Positions 1 through 9,203 of a DNA stretch of 62,789 nucleotides are shown in pieces. The stretch's first letter is position 1. Each line of letters starts with the position of its first letter. The notes under the pieces are model-generated. The model saw only the letters and a program-made list of their open reading frames with translations. It ran no database searches and was not told the origin of the DNA. The position numbers and the translations under genes were made by a program. The DNA is taken from contig NZ_FNGV01000020.1 of assembly GCF_900103215.1 (NCBI RefSeq), positions 1 to 62,789 of the forward strand, read 5' to 3'. The DNA is from Kriegella aquimaris. Lineage in GTDB: Bacteria > Bacteroidota > Bacteroidia > Flavobacteriales > Flavobacteriaceae.

Positions 1-525
1 GCGACCGCGCTTACCGTTGCCGAGGGCACCCGTGTGGTGCTGAGCATGGTCCCCAACGGTGTCGGCCTGACGATCACGCTTCCCAATGGGAGTACGGTGG
101 GCGACAACCATTCCCTTGGCAGGGTCGACGTCTCCGATAGCGGCACCTACCTCCTTACCACCGACGGCGGCTGCCAGACAACATTGGACCTTACCGTGGG
201 CGATCAGGTTACCAATACACTCGAAAGCAGTAAAGAAATCGTTTCTAGCGATTACACGAAAAATAATGTTGAAAATGATATTTTGGTATTTCCGAATCCG
301 ACCACGGGAATATTACAATTGAATTTGGTTAATTATATGGGATATTCTCTACGTGTCAATGTTTTTAACAGTTCTCAACAGAACGTAATGGTGCATGAAT
401 TTGACGCAGACCATGATGCTAATGAAATTCTTGTTTTCGGGGATCATATGGCCGATGGACTGTATCGCATTGTGATTGAAGGTCCAAGAGGTACTATTGT
501 TCAGTCGGTAATATTATCGCGCTAA
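1..525 (+). CDS. Secreted protein with Ig-like repeat and T9SS type A sorting domain (5' end outside window)
   Basis: The reading frame is open from base 1, so the start lies upstream and only the last 174 residues are visible. They hold most of one Ig-like repeat (LSMVPNG, then ITLPNG, VGDN, DSGTY and a closing Gly-Cys). The same signature occurs six times in the next gene. A linker follows, then a C-terminal sorting domain with FPNPTTG and GLYRIVI, typical of proteins exported by the type IX system and attached to or released from the outer membrane. Composition changes sharply: bases 1-210 are about 63% GC, the rest of the gene about 37%. The function of the whole protein cannot be told; it is probably a multidomain surface or secreted protein. 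Confidence 0.85.
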   Translation, partial: ATALTVAEGTRVVLSMVPNGVGLTITLPNGSTVGDNHSLGRVDVSDSGTYLLTTDGGCQTTLDLTVGDQVTNTLESSKEIVSSDYTKNNVENDILVFPNPTTGILQLNLVNYMGYSLRVNVFNSSQQNVMVHEFDADHDANEILVFGDHMADGLYRIVIEGPRGTIVQSVILSR

Positions 526-575
526 GGCATTCTTTAAACTGCTGATTTTTATTAGTACTTCAAAGTTTAAAATAA

Positions 576-614
576 AATCCGTTTCAAGGAAGATTCAAAA
601 CCTTGAAACGGATT
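576..614 (+). terminator. Hairpin after the first gene
   Basis: Perfect 14-bp arms (576-589 and 601-614) enclose an 11-base loop about 50 bases after the stop codon. There is no clear run of T after it, so it may be a weak terminator or an mRNA-end stabiliser. Confidence 0.45.
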
Positions 615-692
615 ACTTATTTATAGTTTCATCTCTTATTCATAACGACCTATTCATCGACTTTACTGGGGTAGTTTAATTCTTACGTAAAT

Positions 693-708
693 GTTAACAA
701 TTGTTAAC
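693..708. promoter_or_regulatory. Perfect 16-base palindrome GTTAACAATTGTTAAC
   Basis: The site is its own reverse complement and lies about 20 bases upstream of a -7-like element and about 130 bases upstream of the secreted dehydrogenase gene. Its form fits a dimeric regulator's operator. No regulator is identified, and AT-rich palindromes can arise by chance. Confidence 0.35.
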
Positions 709-728
709 GTTTTACTAGTTTCATCGAT

Positions 729-736
729 TATTTTTG
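729..736 (+). promoter_or_regulatory. Possible -7 element TATTTTTG
   Basis: It matches the Bacteroidota TAnnTTTG element but has no TTTG at the usual 19-20 bases upstream. It would give a leader of about 100 bases before the ATG at 841. Confidence 0.3.
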
Positions 737-840
737 ATTTGTTTAGGTAATGGGAGTCTTTTTTGTGTTATTCATCGTACTAATAATACATTTAAACGAT
801 TTGATAATCTTTTTTGATAAAGCATAACCTCCGACTGCAG

Positions 841-3800
841 ATGAAAAAAACTACGATTTTAGGGCTTTTATATTTTGTACTCATCCCTTTTTTAAGAGCG
901 CAAGACCCCGTAACTTACGAACAGGCATTTCCCAACTTAACGTTCGAATTCCCACTCGAAATTCAAAATGCCAATGATGGCAGCAACAGATTATTCGTAG
1001 TGGAACAATCAGGAAAAATAAAGGTTTTTGACAATAATAACAATACTTCGACACAGAGTACTTTCATTGATGTAAAAAACAAAATAACTTTTTCATCAGG
1101 CCAAGAAATCGGCTTATTAGGGCTGGCTTTTCATCCAAACTATAAGCAAAATGGCTACTTTTATGTTTATCATACCAAGTATGGAAATACAGTAGATTAT
1201 ACGCAAGCAATAGTTGTTGCTAGATATCAAGTGAGTAGCAGTAATCCAAATCAAGCTGATGTATCTAGTAGGCTTGAGTTATTTGAATTTGAAAAGACAT
1301 ATAATAGTAATAATCACAATGGTGGCAAAATTGCTTTTGGTCCTGATGGATATTTATATATCGCAGTAGGCGATGGGGGCGGGTATTCCGACCCCAATAA
1401 GAATGCCCAGAATTTAGACGTGGCTTACGGAAGTATCTTGCGCATCGATGTAGATTTGAATGGAAATAATCAAAAGGCTATCAATGGTAATTATGAAATT
1501 CCAAGCGATAACCCAAGAGTAGGGAAAAGTGGGATGGACGAAATATACGCTTGGGGCCTACGGAATACTTGGAAATTTTCTTTTGACTCGCAAACTAACC
1601 GTCTTTGGGGTGCTGATGTTGGTCAAGATGCCTACGAAGAAATTAACTTAATAACCAAAGGGGGCAATTACGGTTGGAACAGGTATGAGGGTAACTCAAC
1701 GGAGAGTAGTTCGACAAATCTGACAACCAGTCCTGACATCAAACCCGTTTTTCAGTATAATCATGATAATGGGGATGTATCTATTACAGGTGGATATGTT
1801 TATAGGGGGGCAAGCAATAACACGTCACTACAAGGAAAATATATTTTTGCGGACTATCTTTCCGGTAGAGTTTGGTCTTTGAATTATAATTCAGCTAATA
1901 ATTCAGCAACTTCAGAATTGTTATTCAGAACTAACGGACAATACATTTCAAGTTTTGGATTGGATGAATCTGGAGAACTATATTTCAGCGGTTATGGATC
2001 CACGGCCAAGATTTTTAAAATTGTTGGAGGAAATGTTGACCCTTCTCCAGATCCCACGACAGTGGCAATTGATGGTGTCGGAGATTGGAAAGCATTTGAA
2101 AATGGTACGAATGGCATTGTCGAATCAATTGTCGTAGATGAAAATGACGTTTATGTAGCGGGTAATTTTTCAAAGGTAGGCTCACTAACAGCTAACAATA
2201 TCGCACAATACAATATTAACGAGGGTTGGAAAACATTATCAACTGGTGCTAATGGAAAGGTGACGGCCTTGGCCATAGCTCCCAATGGAAATTTATATGC
2301 CGGAGGTGAGTTCACCTCTATCGGCGGTGTTTCAGCAAGCAATGTGGCGGTCTGGAATGGTTCTTCTTGGGCTTCTTTGGGTTCAGGAACCAATGGGACT
2401 GTGGCTGAAATAGTTGTGGACAATCAAAACAAGGTTTATGTTGCTGGTGGATTTGAATCTGCTGGTGGAAAGCCTGTAAAGAATATTGCACTTTGGTCCA
2501 ATGGTTCATGGTCGTCTCTTGCTGATTCTGGCACGGGGGATAATGGAACCAACAATGAAATAAGGGCCTTGGCAATTGATGAGAATAATTTACTCTATGT
2601 TGGAGGGAATTTTGATGTGGCAGGAGGAAAAAGTGCTTTACGAATTGCAACTTGGAATGGTTCTAGTTGGGGTACTTTGGGAGATGGTACCAATGGATTC
2701 GTTCAGGCTATTGTGACGACACCTGACTATATTTATGCCGGAGGTAATTTTTCCATTGCTGGAGGTAAGACGGTAAACCGAGTAGCTAGATGGGCAAGGA
2801 CATCACGAACCTGGGAGGCACTTGGAAACGGTGTCAGCGGAAATGTGAATACTATGGTTTATAAAGATTCTCATCTCTATGTAGGTGGAAACTTTGAGAC
2901 AGCGGCCAACGACTCAAATACCAATTATATTGTTAAAAATGTTTCTTGTTGGAGCGCATCCAAAGGCTGGGAAGCCATGGGTCCCTCAAAAGATGTAGGT
3001 GTGAATAATTTGGTTAGTACTATCGTATTCTCTGGTGATGAAGAACATATTTTTACAGGTGGAAACTTCAACACGGCGGGTGAAACAACAGTTCAAAATA
3101 TGGCAGTATGGGGGCAGAATTTTGACTGTTCAGATGAACGATTGAATGTTGAATATAGGCTTGATAATGGTAATTGGACGAGTGTAGGAGCTAGTCTTAC
3201 GGTCGATGAAGGTACAAAATTAGAACTACGATTGTCTACAAGCGCTCAAAGCTATTTAATAGTATTGCCCAATGAAAACGGTGAAGTAGATGGTGAGCAT
3301 AATCTTGAGACAGTTACAGTTGATGACGATGGGGTATATGAATTTAATACGAACTCTGGTTGTACAACGACATTTCGTCTAAATGTAATCAAAGATGATT
3401 TCTTATGTGATGACAATAGTATCATTGCAGAGTATCAGATAAATGGTGCATGGCAGAGTGGTAATGGTAGTTTACAGGTCGACCCAGGTGATAAGGTTGT
3501 ACTTAGTATGCTGCCTAATGGCATAGGATTGACCATTACGCTTCCTGATGGTTCTGCCGTCGGCGATAATTATCAGTTCGGTTCGGTTAGCGAGGCCGAT
3601 AGTGGCATATATGTATTTACCTCGGAACAAGGTTGTAAATCAACTTTAAATTTGGTTGTTGGTACACCCGTAGACTGTAGTGTAACCTTGATTCCTGAAT
3701 ATAATGTGAATGGTACTTGGCAGAGTGGCACTGAAGACCTACAGGTACAATCAGGAACCAAAATGGTATTAAGTGCAATCCCCAATAGTGCCAATGTAAC

Positions 3801-5073
3801 CATTACCTTACCAGACGGTTCAATTGTAGGGGATAATTTCAACTTAGGAAAAGTTACGGAAGTAGATGCTGGAACTTATTTAATCACTTCTGATGAAGGA
3901 TGCACTACACAATTAAACCTTAGTGTTGGTAATGGTACCATTCCAACAGACTGTGATGGTGAATTGATTCCGGAATACAACGTGAACGGCGTTTGGAAAA
4001 GTGGTGCAACTGATTTACAGGTAGAAGCTGGAGATTCAATGGTTTTGAGTATGTTGCCTAATGGAATTGGATTGACTATTACCTTGCCTGATGGTTCGAC
4101 CGTCGGCGATAATTATTCGCTTCGTTCGATTACTGAAGTAGATAGTGGAATTTACATATTGACTTCCGAAGAAGGGTGTTCAAAAACGTTTAACCTTTCT
4201 GTAGCATCTGAGGTAAATGAGGAATGTACGTCATTGAATATAATTCCTGAATACCGCATTAATAACACGTGGTATAACGGAAGCAGTGAAATTACCCTAG
4301 ATGTCGGAACTGGATTATTGCTTAGTATGTTGCCGAATGGCAAGCCATTGGCAATTACACTTCCCAATGGTACCGTGGTAGGAGATAATTATTACTTAGG
4401 CAAGGTGTCGGCGGCCGATAGTGGCACATATATTCTTAGTTCTGAAGGAGAATGTAGAGCGCTGACTGTAGCCGTAACGGATTTACCAAATTGTTCAACT
4501 GGTGCTACGGTTCCGGAATATTATCTAGGAAATGTTTGGTCAAGCGGTGAGAACTTATTACAAGTAGAAGAGGGTGAAGATTTGATTTTGAGCATGCAGC
4601 CCAATGGTGTTGACTTAACAATCACTTTGCCCAATGGAAATAAAGTTGGAGATAATCATGTGATTAGAAATATAACCGCTTCCGATGCAGGTGTTTATAT
4701 ATTGGAGCCTGCCAATGGCTGTAAAACAACAATACAACTTTTTGTGACAGCAGAGGAGAATGCAAAGGCAGTAAGTTTGCTGGCGAAAGTTGTTGATGAT
4801 GGCTCCTTTGAAATTTCTGAAAGCCTTATAACGGCGTATCCTAACCCTACCGCAAACAAAGTATTTATTGAACTAGGGGAAACCAAGAGTACATCTTATG
4901 AATTAGTTATTCATGACATCAAACAACAACAGGTGTATTCAGAACAAATAGAGAACAATCAGTCTAACCGACTTGAAATAGATCTTAGCGGTTATAGTGA
5001 AGGTATCTATTTTGTTTCCATTCGTGATGAAAAAGGTGAAGTCTCTACTCAGAAAATAGTGAAAACCAGATAA
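841..5073 (+). CDS. Secreted PQQ-type sugar dehydrogenase-like protein with second propeller, six Ig-like repeats and T9SS domain
   Basis: A 1410-residue exported protein. The ATG at 841 is preferred to the TTG at 814 because it opens directly into a signal peptide (two Lys, hydrophobic stretch, RAQ cleavage region). Residues about 22-395 resemble the soluble glucose/sorbosone dehydrogenase six-bladed propeller, including a GDGGG segment and a WGLRN segment. Residues about 407-758 are a second propeller built of repeats with Y(V/A)GG(N/E)F and WNGSSW motifs. From residue 763, six repeats of 89-93 residues follow. Each starts near a Cys and ends in Gly-Cys, with LSMLPNG, ITLPDG, VGDN and DSG.Y signatures, an Ig-like pattern probably closed by one disulfide. 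The last 80 residues are a T9SS sorting domain (AYPNPTANK, SEGIYFVSI). It probably acts at the cell surface or outside. The sugar substrate and PQQ dependence are inferred from family only. Confidence 0.85.
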   Translation: MKKTTILGLLYFVLIPFLRAQDPVTYEQAFPNLTFEFPLEIQNANDGSNRLFVVEQSGKIKVFDNNNNTSTQSTFIDVKNKITFSSGQEIGLLGLAFHPNYKQNGYFYVYHTKYGNTVDYTQAIVVARYQVSSSNPNQADVSSRLELFEFEKTYNSNNHNGGKIAFGPDGYLYIAVGDGGGYSDPNKNAQNLDVAYGSILRIDVDLNGNNQKAINGNYEIPSDNPRVGKSGMDEIYAWGLRNTWKFSFDSQTNRLWGADVGQDAYEEINLITKGGNYGWNRYEGNSTESSSTNLTTSPDIKPVFQYNHDNGDVSITGGYVYRGASNNTSLQGKYIFADYLSGRVWSLNYNSANNSATSELLFRTNGQYISSFGLDESGELYFSGYGSTAKIFKIVGGNVDPSPDPTTVAIDGVGDWKAFENGTNGIVESIVVDENDVYVAGNFSKVGSLTANNIAQYNINEGWKTLSTGANGKVTALAIAPNGNLYAGGEFTSIGGVSASNVAVWNGSSWASLGSGTNGTVAEIVVDNQNKVYVAGGFESAGGKPVKNIALWSNGSWSSLADSGTGDNGTNNEIRALAIDENNLLYVGGNFDVAGGKSALRIATWNGSSWGTLGDGTNGFVQAIVTTPDYIYAGGNFSIAGGKTVNRVARWARTSRTWEALGNGVSGNVNTMVYKDSHLYVGGNFETAANDSNTNYIVKNVSCWSASKGWEAMGPSKDVGVNNLVSTIVFSGDEEHIFTGGNFNTAGETTVQNMAVWGQNFDCSDERLNVEYRLDNGNWTSVGASLTVDEGTKLELRLSTSAQSYLIVLPNENGEVDGEHNLETVTVDDDGVYEFNTNSGCTTTFRLNVIKDDFLCDDNSIIAEYQINGAWQSGNGSLQVDPGDKVVLSMLPNGIGLTITLPDGSAVGDNYQFGSVSEADSGIYVFTSEQGCKSTLNLVVGTPVDCSVTLIPEYNVNGTWQSGTEDLQVQSGTKMVLSAIPNSANVTITLPDGSIVGDNFNLGKVTEVDAGTYLITSDEGCTTQLNLSVGNGTIPTDCDGELIPEYNVNGVWKSGATDLQVEAGDSMVLSMLPNGIGLTITLPDGSTVGDNYSLRSITEVDSGIYILTSEEGCSKTFNLSVASEVNEECTSLNIIPEYRINNTWYNGSSEITLDVGTGLLLSMLPNGKPLAITLPNGTVVGDNYYLGKVSAADSGTYILSSEGECRALTVAVTDLPNCSTGATVPEYYLGNVWSSGENLLQVEEGEDLILSMQPNGVDLTITLPNGNKVGDNHVIRNITASDAGVYILEPANGCKTTIQLFVTAEENAKAVSLLAKVVDDGSFEISESLITAYPNPTANKVFIELGETKSTSYELVIHDIKQQQVYSEQIENNQSNRLEIDLSGYSEGIYFVSIRDEKGEVSTQKIVKTR
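3127..4750 (+). repeat. Six tandem Ig-like protein repeats
   Basis: Units begin at the Cys codons near 3127, 3406, 3676, 3952, 4225 and 4492, a period of 267-279 bases. The first unit is the most divergent, lacking the LSMLPNG motif. Units 2 and 4 are the closest pair. The units are diverged in DNA, so this is an old array, unlike the GC-rich unit seen at 1-210. Confidence 0.8.
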
Positions 5074-5100
5074 TTTCCACCTAATGGGTGATATATCACT

Positions 5101-5140
5101 AAACCCTTGCGATTGACTGTCGCAAGGGTTTTTGTTTTTT
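5101..5140 (+). terminator. Rho-independent terminator
   Basis: A 12-bp GC-containing stem (5101-5112 with 5120-5131), a 7-base loop and a T-rich tail through 5140 lie 27 bases after the stop of the secreted dehydrogenase gene. Confidence 0.85.
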
Positions 5141-5276
5141 TACGACAAAGGTGGCATAACAATTGTTTAAAGTATAAGGAAAAAAAGTTGCATATGCCCC
5201 GTTGTAACTATAACAGGGGTTTTTGGCAAATGATGTTTAATTTTACAAATCGAAATTCTGTTTAAACAATGACAGA

Positions 5277-7745
5277 ATGACCGAATATATTGATATGGGA
5301 GATTCCAAATTTTCAAATTTTGACAATATGTCTTTGCAAGGAATAGACGAGGATTCTGAATTGATTCCTTTGCTGACCGCCGAGGACGAAGAGCAAATGA
5401 ACGGTGAGAGCTTACCGGAAACATTGCCGATATTACCTTTACGTAATACCGTTCTATTTCCTGGTGTCGTAATTCCGATTACCGCAGGAAGAGATAAATC
5501 TATTAGCTTGATTAAAGATGCCAATAACGGTTCAAAAGTAATTGGTGTGGTTTCCCAAAAAGATGAGGGTACCGAAAATCCGGACATTAAGGATATAAAT
5601 ACACTGGGCACTGTTGCGCGTATTCTTCGCGTGCTGCAAATGCCAGATGGGAATACAACGGTTATTATTCAAGGGAAAAAACGTTTCGAAATAGCCGAGG
5701 TTTTGACAAAGAAGCCATATATGACGGCAACGATTCGGGAAGCTAAAGAGCAAAGACCTAATCAGAATAGCAAAGAGTTCAAAGCTATTATTGAATCGAT
5801 TAAAGAATTGGCACTACAAATAATTAAAGATAATCCGAACATACCTAGTGAAGCATCTTTTGCTATAAAGAACATTCAGAGTAATTCGTTTTTGATAAAC
5901 TTTGTCTCTTCGAACCTGAATATAAATGTGAAGGAAAAGCAAGAGCTATTAGAGATATCAAATTTGAAAGAACGTGCCTTGGCCACGCTCAAGTATATGA
6001 ATACCGAGCTCCAGAAATTGGAACTTAAAAACGATATTCAGTCAAAGGTGCGCAGTGATATGGATCAGCAACAGCGCGAATATTTTCTTCATCAGCAAAT
6101 GAAAACAATTCAAGAAGAATTGGGCGGAGTTTCATATGATGAGGAAATTGATGAAATGCGGATCAAGGCGAAAGATAAAAAATGGGGAAAGAAAGAGAAG
6201 GAGCATTTTGAAAAAGAATTAGCCAAGATGCAACGCATGAATCCTCAAGTGGCCGAATATTCAATTCAACGAAATTATTTAGATCTTTTTTTAGACCTTC
6301 CATGGAACGAGTATTCGAATGATAAATTCGATCTTAAGAAAGCTGAAAAGATCTTAGATAGGGATCATTATGGTTTAGAAGACGTTAAGAAGAGAATTAT
6401 TGAATATCTGGCGGTTCTGAAACTTCGAAACGACATGAAATCACCTATTCTTTGTTTATATGGTCCTCCAGGGGTAGGTAAAACTTCTCTGGGTAAATCA
6501 GTGGCCGAAGCACTTGGTAGGGAGTATGTACGTATGTCATTAGGCGGACTTCGCGATGAAGCGGAAATTCGTGGACATCGAAAAACCTATATAGGCGCCA
6601 TGCCCGGTCGCATCATTCAAAGTATTAAGAAAGCAGGTACCTCCAATCCCGTATTTATATTGGATGAAATAGATAAGCTTTCAAATAGCCATCAAGGTGA
6701 TCCCTCGTCCGCCATGTTGGAAGTACTGGATCCTGAGCAGAACGCAGAATTTCATGACAATTTTTTGGAATTGGGATATGACCTTTCAAAAGTAATGTTC
6801 ATCGCAACAGCAAATAATCTTTCTACAATTCAGCCAGCGCTGAGAGATAGAATGGAAATAATAAACGTAACGGGGTATACAATTGAAGAGAAAGTGGAGA
6901 TTGCAAAAAGACACTTATTGCCCAAGCAGTTGAAAGAGCATGGGTTGTCTGCAAAACATTTGAAAATCGGTAAACCACAATTGGAAAAGATTGTAGAAGG
7001 TTACACACGTGAGTCGGGCGTTCGAGGTTTGGAAAAACAAATTGCCAAAATGGTTCGCTATGCAGCGAAATCTATAGCCATTGAGGAGGAATATGATGTA
7101 AAGGTCACCAATGCCGATGTTGAGAAAGTGTTGGGCCCTGCAAGAATGGAACGCGATAAGTATGAAAATAACGAAGTGGCGGGAGTAGTAACTGGATTGG
7201 CATGGACCAGTGTTGGTGGAGATATTCTTTTTATCGAATCAATTTTGTCTAAAGGTAAAGGAGCGTTGAATATTACCGGAAACCTAGGAAAGGTGATGAA
7301 AGAATCAGCTACTATAGCCATGGAATATATCAAATCGAACGCAGATAGGTTCGGAATCGATTCCGACGTTTTTGCAAAATATAACGTTCACATTCACGTT
7401 CCGGAAGGTGCGACCCCAAAAGATGGTCCGAGTGCGGGAGTTACCATGTTGACCTCTCTGGTGTCTTTGTTCACCCAAAAAAAAGTTAAAAAGAGCCTGG
7501 CTATGACAGGCGAAATTACTTTGCGCGGAAAAGTACTTCCCGTGGGTGGTATAAAAGAAAAAATACTGGCTGCAAAGCGTGCACGAATAAAGGAAATCAT
7601 ATTATGTAAAGACAATGAAAGAGATATTCTTGAGATAAAACAAGATTATTTAAAGGGACTGACCTTTCATTACGTAGAAGACATGCATGAAGTAATTGAC
7701 ATTGCCTTGACAAATCGAAAGGTCAAAAATGCCAAAAAACTCTGA
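5277..7745 (+). CDS. lon: ATP-dependent protease Lon
   Basis: A cytoplasmic serine protease that unfolds and degrades damaged and regulatory proteins as a hexamer. The 822-residue product has the N-terminal substrate domain (about 45-240), the AAA+ module with Walker [10 protein letters not shown] near 396 and Walker B FILDEIDK near 460, and the C-terminal protease with the Ser of DGPSAG (about 719) and the Lys of GGIKEK (about 762), the Lon catalytic dyad. Length is normal for the family. The ATG at 5295 (MGDSKF) is an equally good start. Between the upstream terminator and this start, 5197-5225 holds a weaker hairpin followed by T5. No clear promoter match was found. Confidence 0.97.
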   Translation: MTEYIDMGDSKFSNFDNMSLQGIDEDSELIPLLTAEDEEQMNGESLPETLPILPLRNTVLFPGVVIPITAGRDKSISLIKDANNGSKVIGVVSQKDEGTENPDIKDINTLGTVARILRVLQMPDGNTTVIIQGKKRFEIAEVLTKKPYMTATIREAKEQRPNQNSKEFKAIIESIKELALQIIKDNPNIPSEASFAIKNIQSNSFLINFVSSNLNINVKEKQELLEISNLKERALATLKYMNTELQKLELKNDIQSKVRSDMDQQQREYFLHQQMKTIQEELGGVSYDEEIDEMRIKAKDKKWGKKEKEHFEKELAKMQRMNPQVAEYSIQRNYLDLFLDLPWNEYSNDKFDLKKAEKILDRDHYGLEDVKKRIIEYLAVLKLRNDMKSPILCLYGPPGVGKTSLGKSVAEALGREYVRMSLGGLRDEAEIRGHRKTYIGAMPGRIIQSIKKAGTSNPVFILDEIDKLSNSHQGDPSSAMLEVLDPEQNAEFHDNFLELGYDLSKVMFIATANNLSTIQPALRDRMEIINVTGYTIEEKVEIAKRHLLPKQLKEHGLSAKHLKIGKPQLEKIVEGYTRESGVRGLEKQIAKMVRYAAKSIAIEEEYDVKVTNADVEKVLGPARMERDKYENNEVAGVVTGLAWTSVGGDILFIESILSKGKGALNITGNLGKVMKESATIAMEYIKSNADRFGIDSDVFAKYNVHIHVPEGATPKDGPSAGVTMLTSLVSLFTQKKVKKSLAMTGEITLRGKVLPVGGIKEKILAAKRARIKEIILCKDNERDILEIKQDYLKGLTFHYVEDMHEVIDIALTNRKVKNAKKL

Positions 7746-7812
7746 TATGGTATATGTGCTATTCCTTTTACGAATAGCATGCGAACAATTTATTTCTGCT
7801 TATTTTTGACTA

Positions 7813-8523
7813 ATGGCAAAAATCACAATAGCAATAGATGGTTATTCATCTACAGGAAAAAGCACCATAGCTAAGCAATTGGCAAAGGCTCTTGGATACG
7901 TATATGTTGATACGGGTGCAATGTATCGGGCGGTAACGCTTTTTGCAATGCGTAATGGTTTTATCGGTGGACAAAATGATAATATTGGCGCTCTTGTCAA
8001 ACTGCTTCCTAGAATAAAGCTGAAGTTTGTGTATAACGAAACCTTGGGATATGCTGAGATATATCTTAATGGTGAGAACGTCGAGCGTGAAATTCGCACA
8101 TTGGAAGTTTCCAAGTACGTTAGTCGAATAGCGGAAGTCGAAGAAGTGCGCCATATGTTGGTAGATATCCAAAAAGATATGGGGATGGAAAAAGGCATCG
8201 TTATGGACGGTAGGGATATCGGGACGGTGGTTTTTCCAAATGCCGAATTAAAGATTTTTATGACCGCATCGCCTGAAAAAAGGGCGTATAGGCGTTACAA
8301 GGAACTGTTGGACAAAAAGGAAGAGGTCACCTATGAAGATGTGCTGGCCAATGTTGAGAATAGAGATCGAATTGATTCAAACAGAGAGTTTTCCCCATTG
8401 AAAAGGGCTGATGACGCCATACTTTTCGATAATAGCGACATGGGGTTGAAAGAACAGTTTGAACGTATGTACAATCATGCACTTCGCATAATCGAGAAAC
8501 AAAAAGACCTGTCGATTTCTTAA
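7813..8523 (+). CDS. cmk: Cytidylate kinase
   Basis: Phosphorylates CMP and dCMP to the diphosphates using ATP, in pyrimidine salvage and nucleotide balance. The 236-residue product starts with the P-loop GYSSTGKST and has VDTGAMYRA, the MDGRDIGTVVFP segment and the R..R lid region expected for bacterial Cmk. It lies 67 bases after lon and 680 bases before rpsA; cmk and rpsA are neighbours in many bacteria, here split by an inserted opposite-strand gene. TATTTTTG at 7801-7808 is too close to the ATG to serve as a normal promoter unless the mRNA is leaderless. Confidence 0.95.
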   Translation: MAKITIAIDGYSSTGKSTIAKQLAKALGYVYVDTGAMYRAVTLFAMRNGFIGGQNDNIGALVKLLPRIKLKFVYNETLGYAEIYLNGENVEREIRTLEVSKYVSRIAEVEEVRHMLVDIQKDMGMEKGIVMDGRDIGTVVFPNAELKIFMTASPEKRAYRRYKELLDKKEEVTYEDVLANVENRDRIDSNREFSPLKRADDAILFDNSDMGLKEQFERMYNHALRIIEKQKDLSIS

Positions 8524-8545
8524 GAAACAACAGGTCTTTCTTTTG
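8503..8545. terminator. Bidirectional terminator overlapping the cmk stop
   Basis: Arms 8503-8512 and 8530-8539 pair perfectly over 10 bp, with an inner palindrome TTTCTTAAGAAA. T-rich tracts follow on both strands. The hairpin includes the end of cmk and can serve both converging genes. Confidence 0.65.
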
Positions 8546-8559
8546 CAAGAAGGCTCCTT

Positions 8560-8940
8560 TTAGAGATTCGGAATTACCAAGACTTGATCAGGATGTATTA
8601 CATCTGGGTTCTTTAAAACATTGGTATTAGCCTCAAAAATTTGCTTATATTTCATCGGGTCGCCATAATAGTGCTTGGCTATCTTACTTAAAGATTCACC
8701 ACTTTTTACAGTATGTCTGGCATAAACTGAAGTGTCTCCAACGGTAATGTTAGCCTTTATATCCGAAGGGCTTTCCCCTCCGATTTCCTTTATTTTGTCC
8801 CAAATTAGGTTCTTCTCATATTGGTTTTGAGCTTCTCCCTTTACTTTTAATACACCGTTTTCCTCAGTGACATTTCCATCTTTTATACCTAATTCCTCCC
8901 CTAGATTTAAAACGGGTTGGTACTTTGCTTTAACACTCAT
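8560..8940 (-). CDS. BON and LysM domain protein (Kbp/YgaU-like)
   Basis: A 126-residue protein without a signal peptide. The N-terminal half resembles a BON domain (GVLKVKGEAQ). The C-terminal half is one LysM domain (HTVKSGESLSKIAKHYYG through VIHPDQVLVIPNL). This order is that of E. coli Kbp (YgaU), a cytoplasmic potassium-binding protein made under osmotic stress. The same role here is inferred from architecture only. The gene is monocistronic and converges on cmk. Confidence 0.85.
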   Translation of the reverse strand: MSVKAKYQPVLNLGEELGIKDGNVTEENGVLKVKGEAQNQYEKNLIWDKIKEIGGESPSDIKANITVGDTSVYARHTVKSGESLSKIAKHYYGDPMKYKQIFEANTNVLKNPDVIHPDQVLVIPNL

Positions 8941-9052
8941 AGTTATTTTTGTTTAATGGTTAATATTATGGGTTCAAGATAATGATTCTTAGTGTTTTTA
9001 GGGGTAAAATATATAAAATACTGGTACATAATTAAAGCTTTATAAAAATGGG

Positions 9053-9083
9053 TTTGCCAAACCAGTTATAAATTGTATTTTTG
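9053..9083 (+). promoter_or_regulatory. Promoter of rpsA (TTTG-N19-TATTTTTG)
   Basis: TTTG at 9053-9056 and TATTTTTG at 9076-9083, spaced 19 bases, match the primary sigma factor consensus of Bacteroidota exactly. Initiation is expected near 9090, giving a leader of about 114 bases before rpsA. Confidence 0.8.
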
Positions 9084-9176
9084 CACTCCTTTTTAACAAA
9101 GAATCAAGAGGAAAAAGGGAACAAACTAAAAATCATATAACATCTTCCGTGGTAATTGTTTAGCTCTTGTAACATC

Positions 9177-9194
9177 ATGGAATACAAATTTTAG
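9177..9194 (+). other. Five-codon upstream ORF in the rpsA leader
   Basis: ATG GAA TAC AAA TTT TAG ends nine bases before the rpsA start codon, inside the predicted leader. It could tune rpsA translation. It is short enough to be chance. Confidence 0.25.
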
Positions 9195-9203
9195 ACCAGT
9201 AAA

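Larger units (their letters stand above)
526..840. other. Intergenic region with hairpin, 16-bp palindrome and a possible promoter
   Basis: This 315-base stretch holds no convincing gene. It contains a perfect 14-bp hairpin shortly after the upstream stop codon, a perfect 16-base palindrome at 693-708, and a Bacteroidota -7-like element at 729-736 ahead of the next gene. Confidence 0.7.

Noticed and set aside
3127-4750. Recent DNA duplication or CRISPR-like array in the secreted protein gene
   Set aside because: The repeat is at the protein level with a period near 270 bases. The DNA copies are too diverged for a recent expansion, and there are no spacers.
5197-5225. Second terminator before lon
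   Set aside because: The stem (CCCCGTT with AAC-A-GGGG) has a bulge and only seven pairs. It may be an attenuator, but the strong terminator at 5101-5140 already explains termination.
7801-7812. TATTTTTG just before cmk as promoter
   Set aside because: It would start transcription at or after the cmk ATG and has no -33 partner. The cmk promoter is probably elsewhere or cmk is read through from lon.
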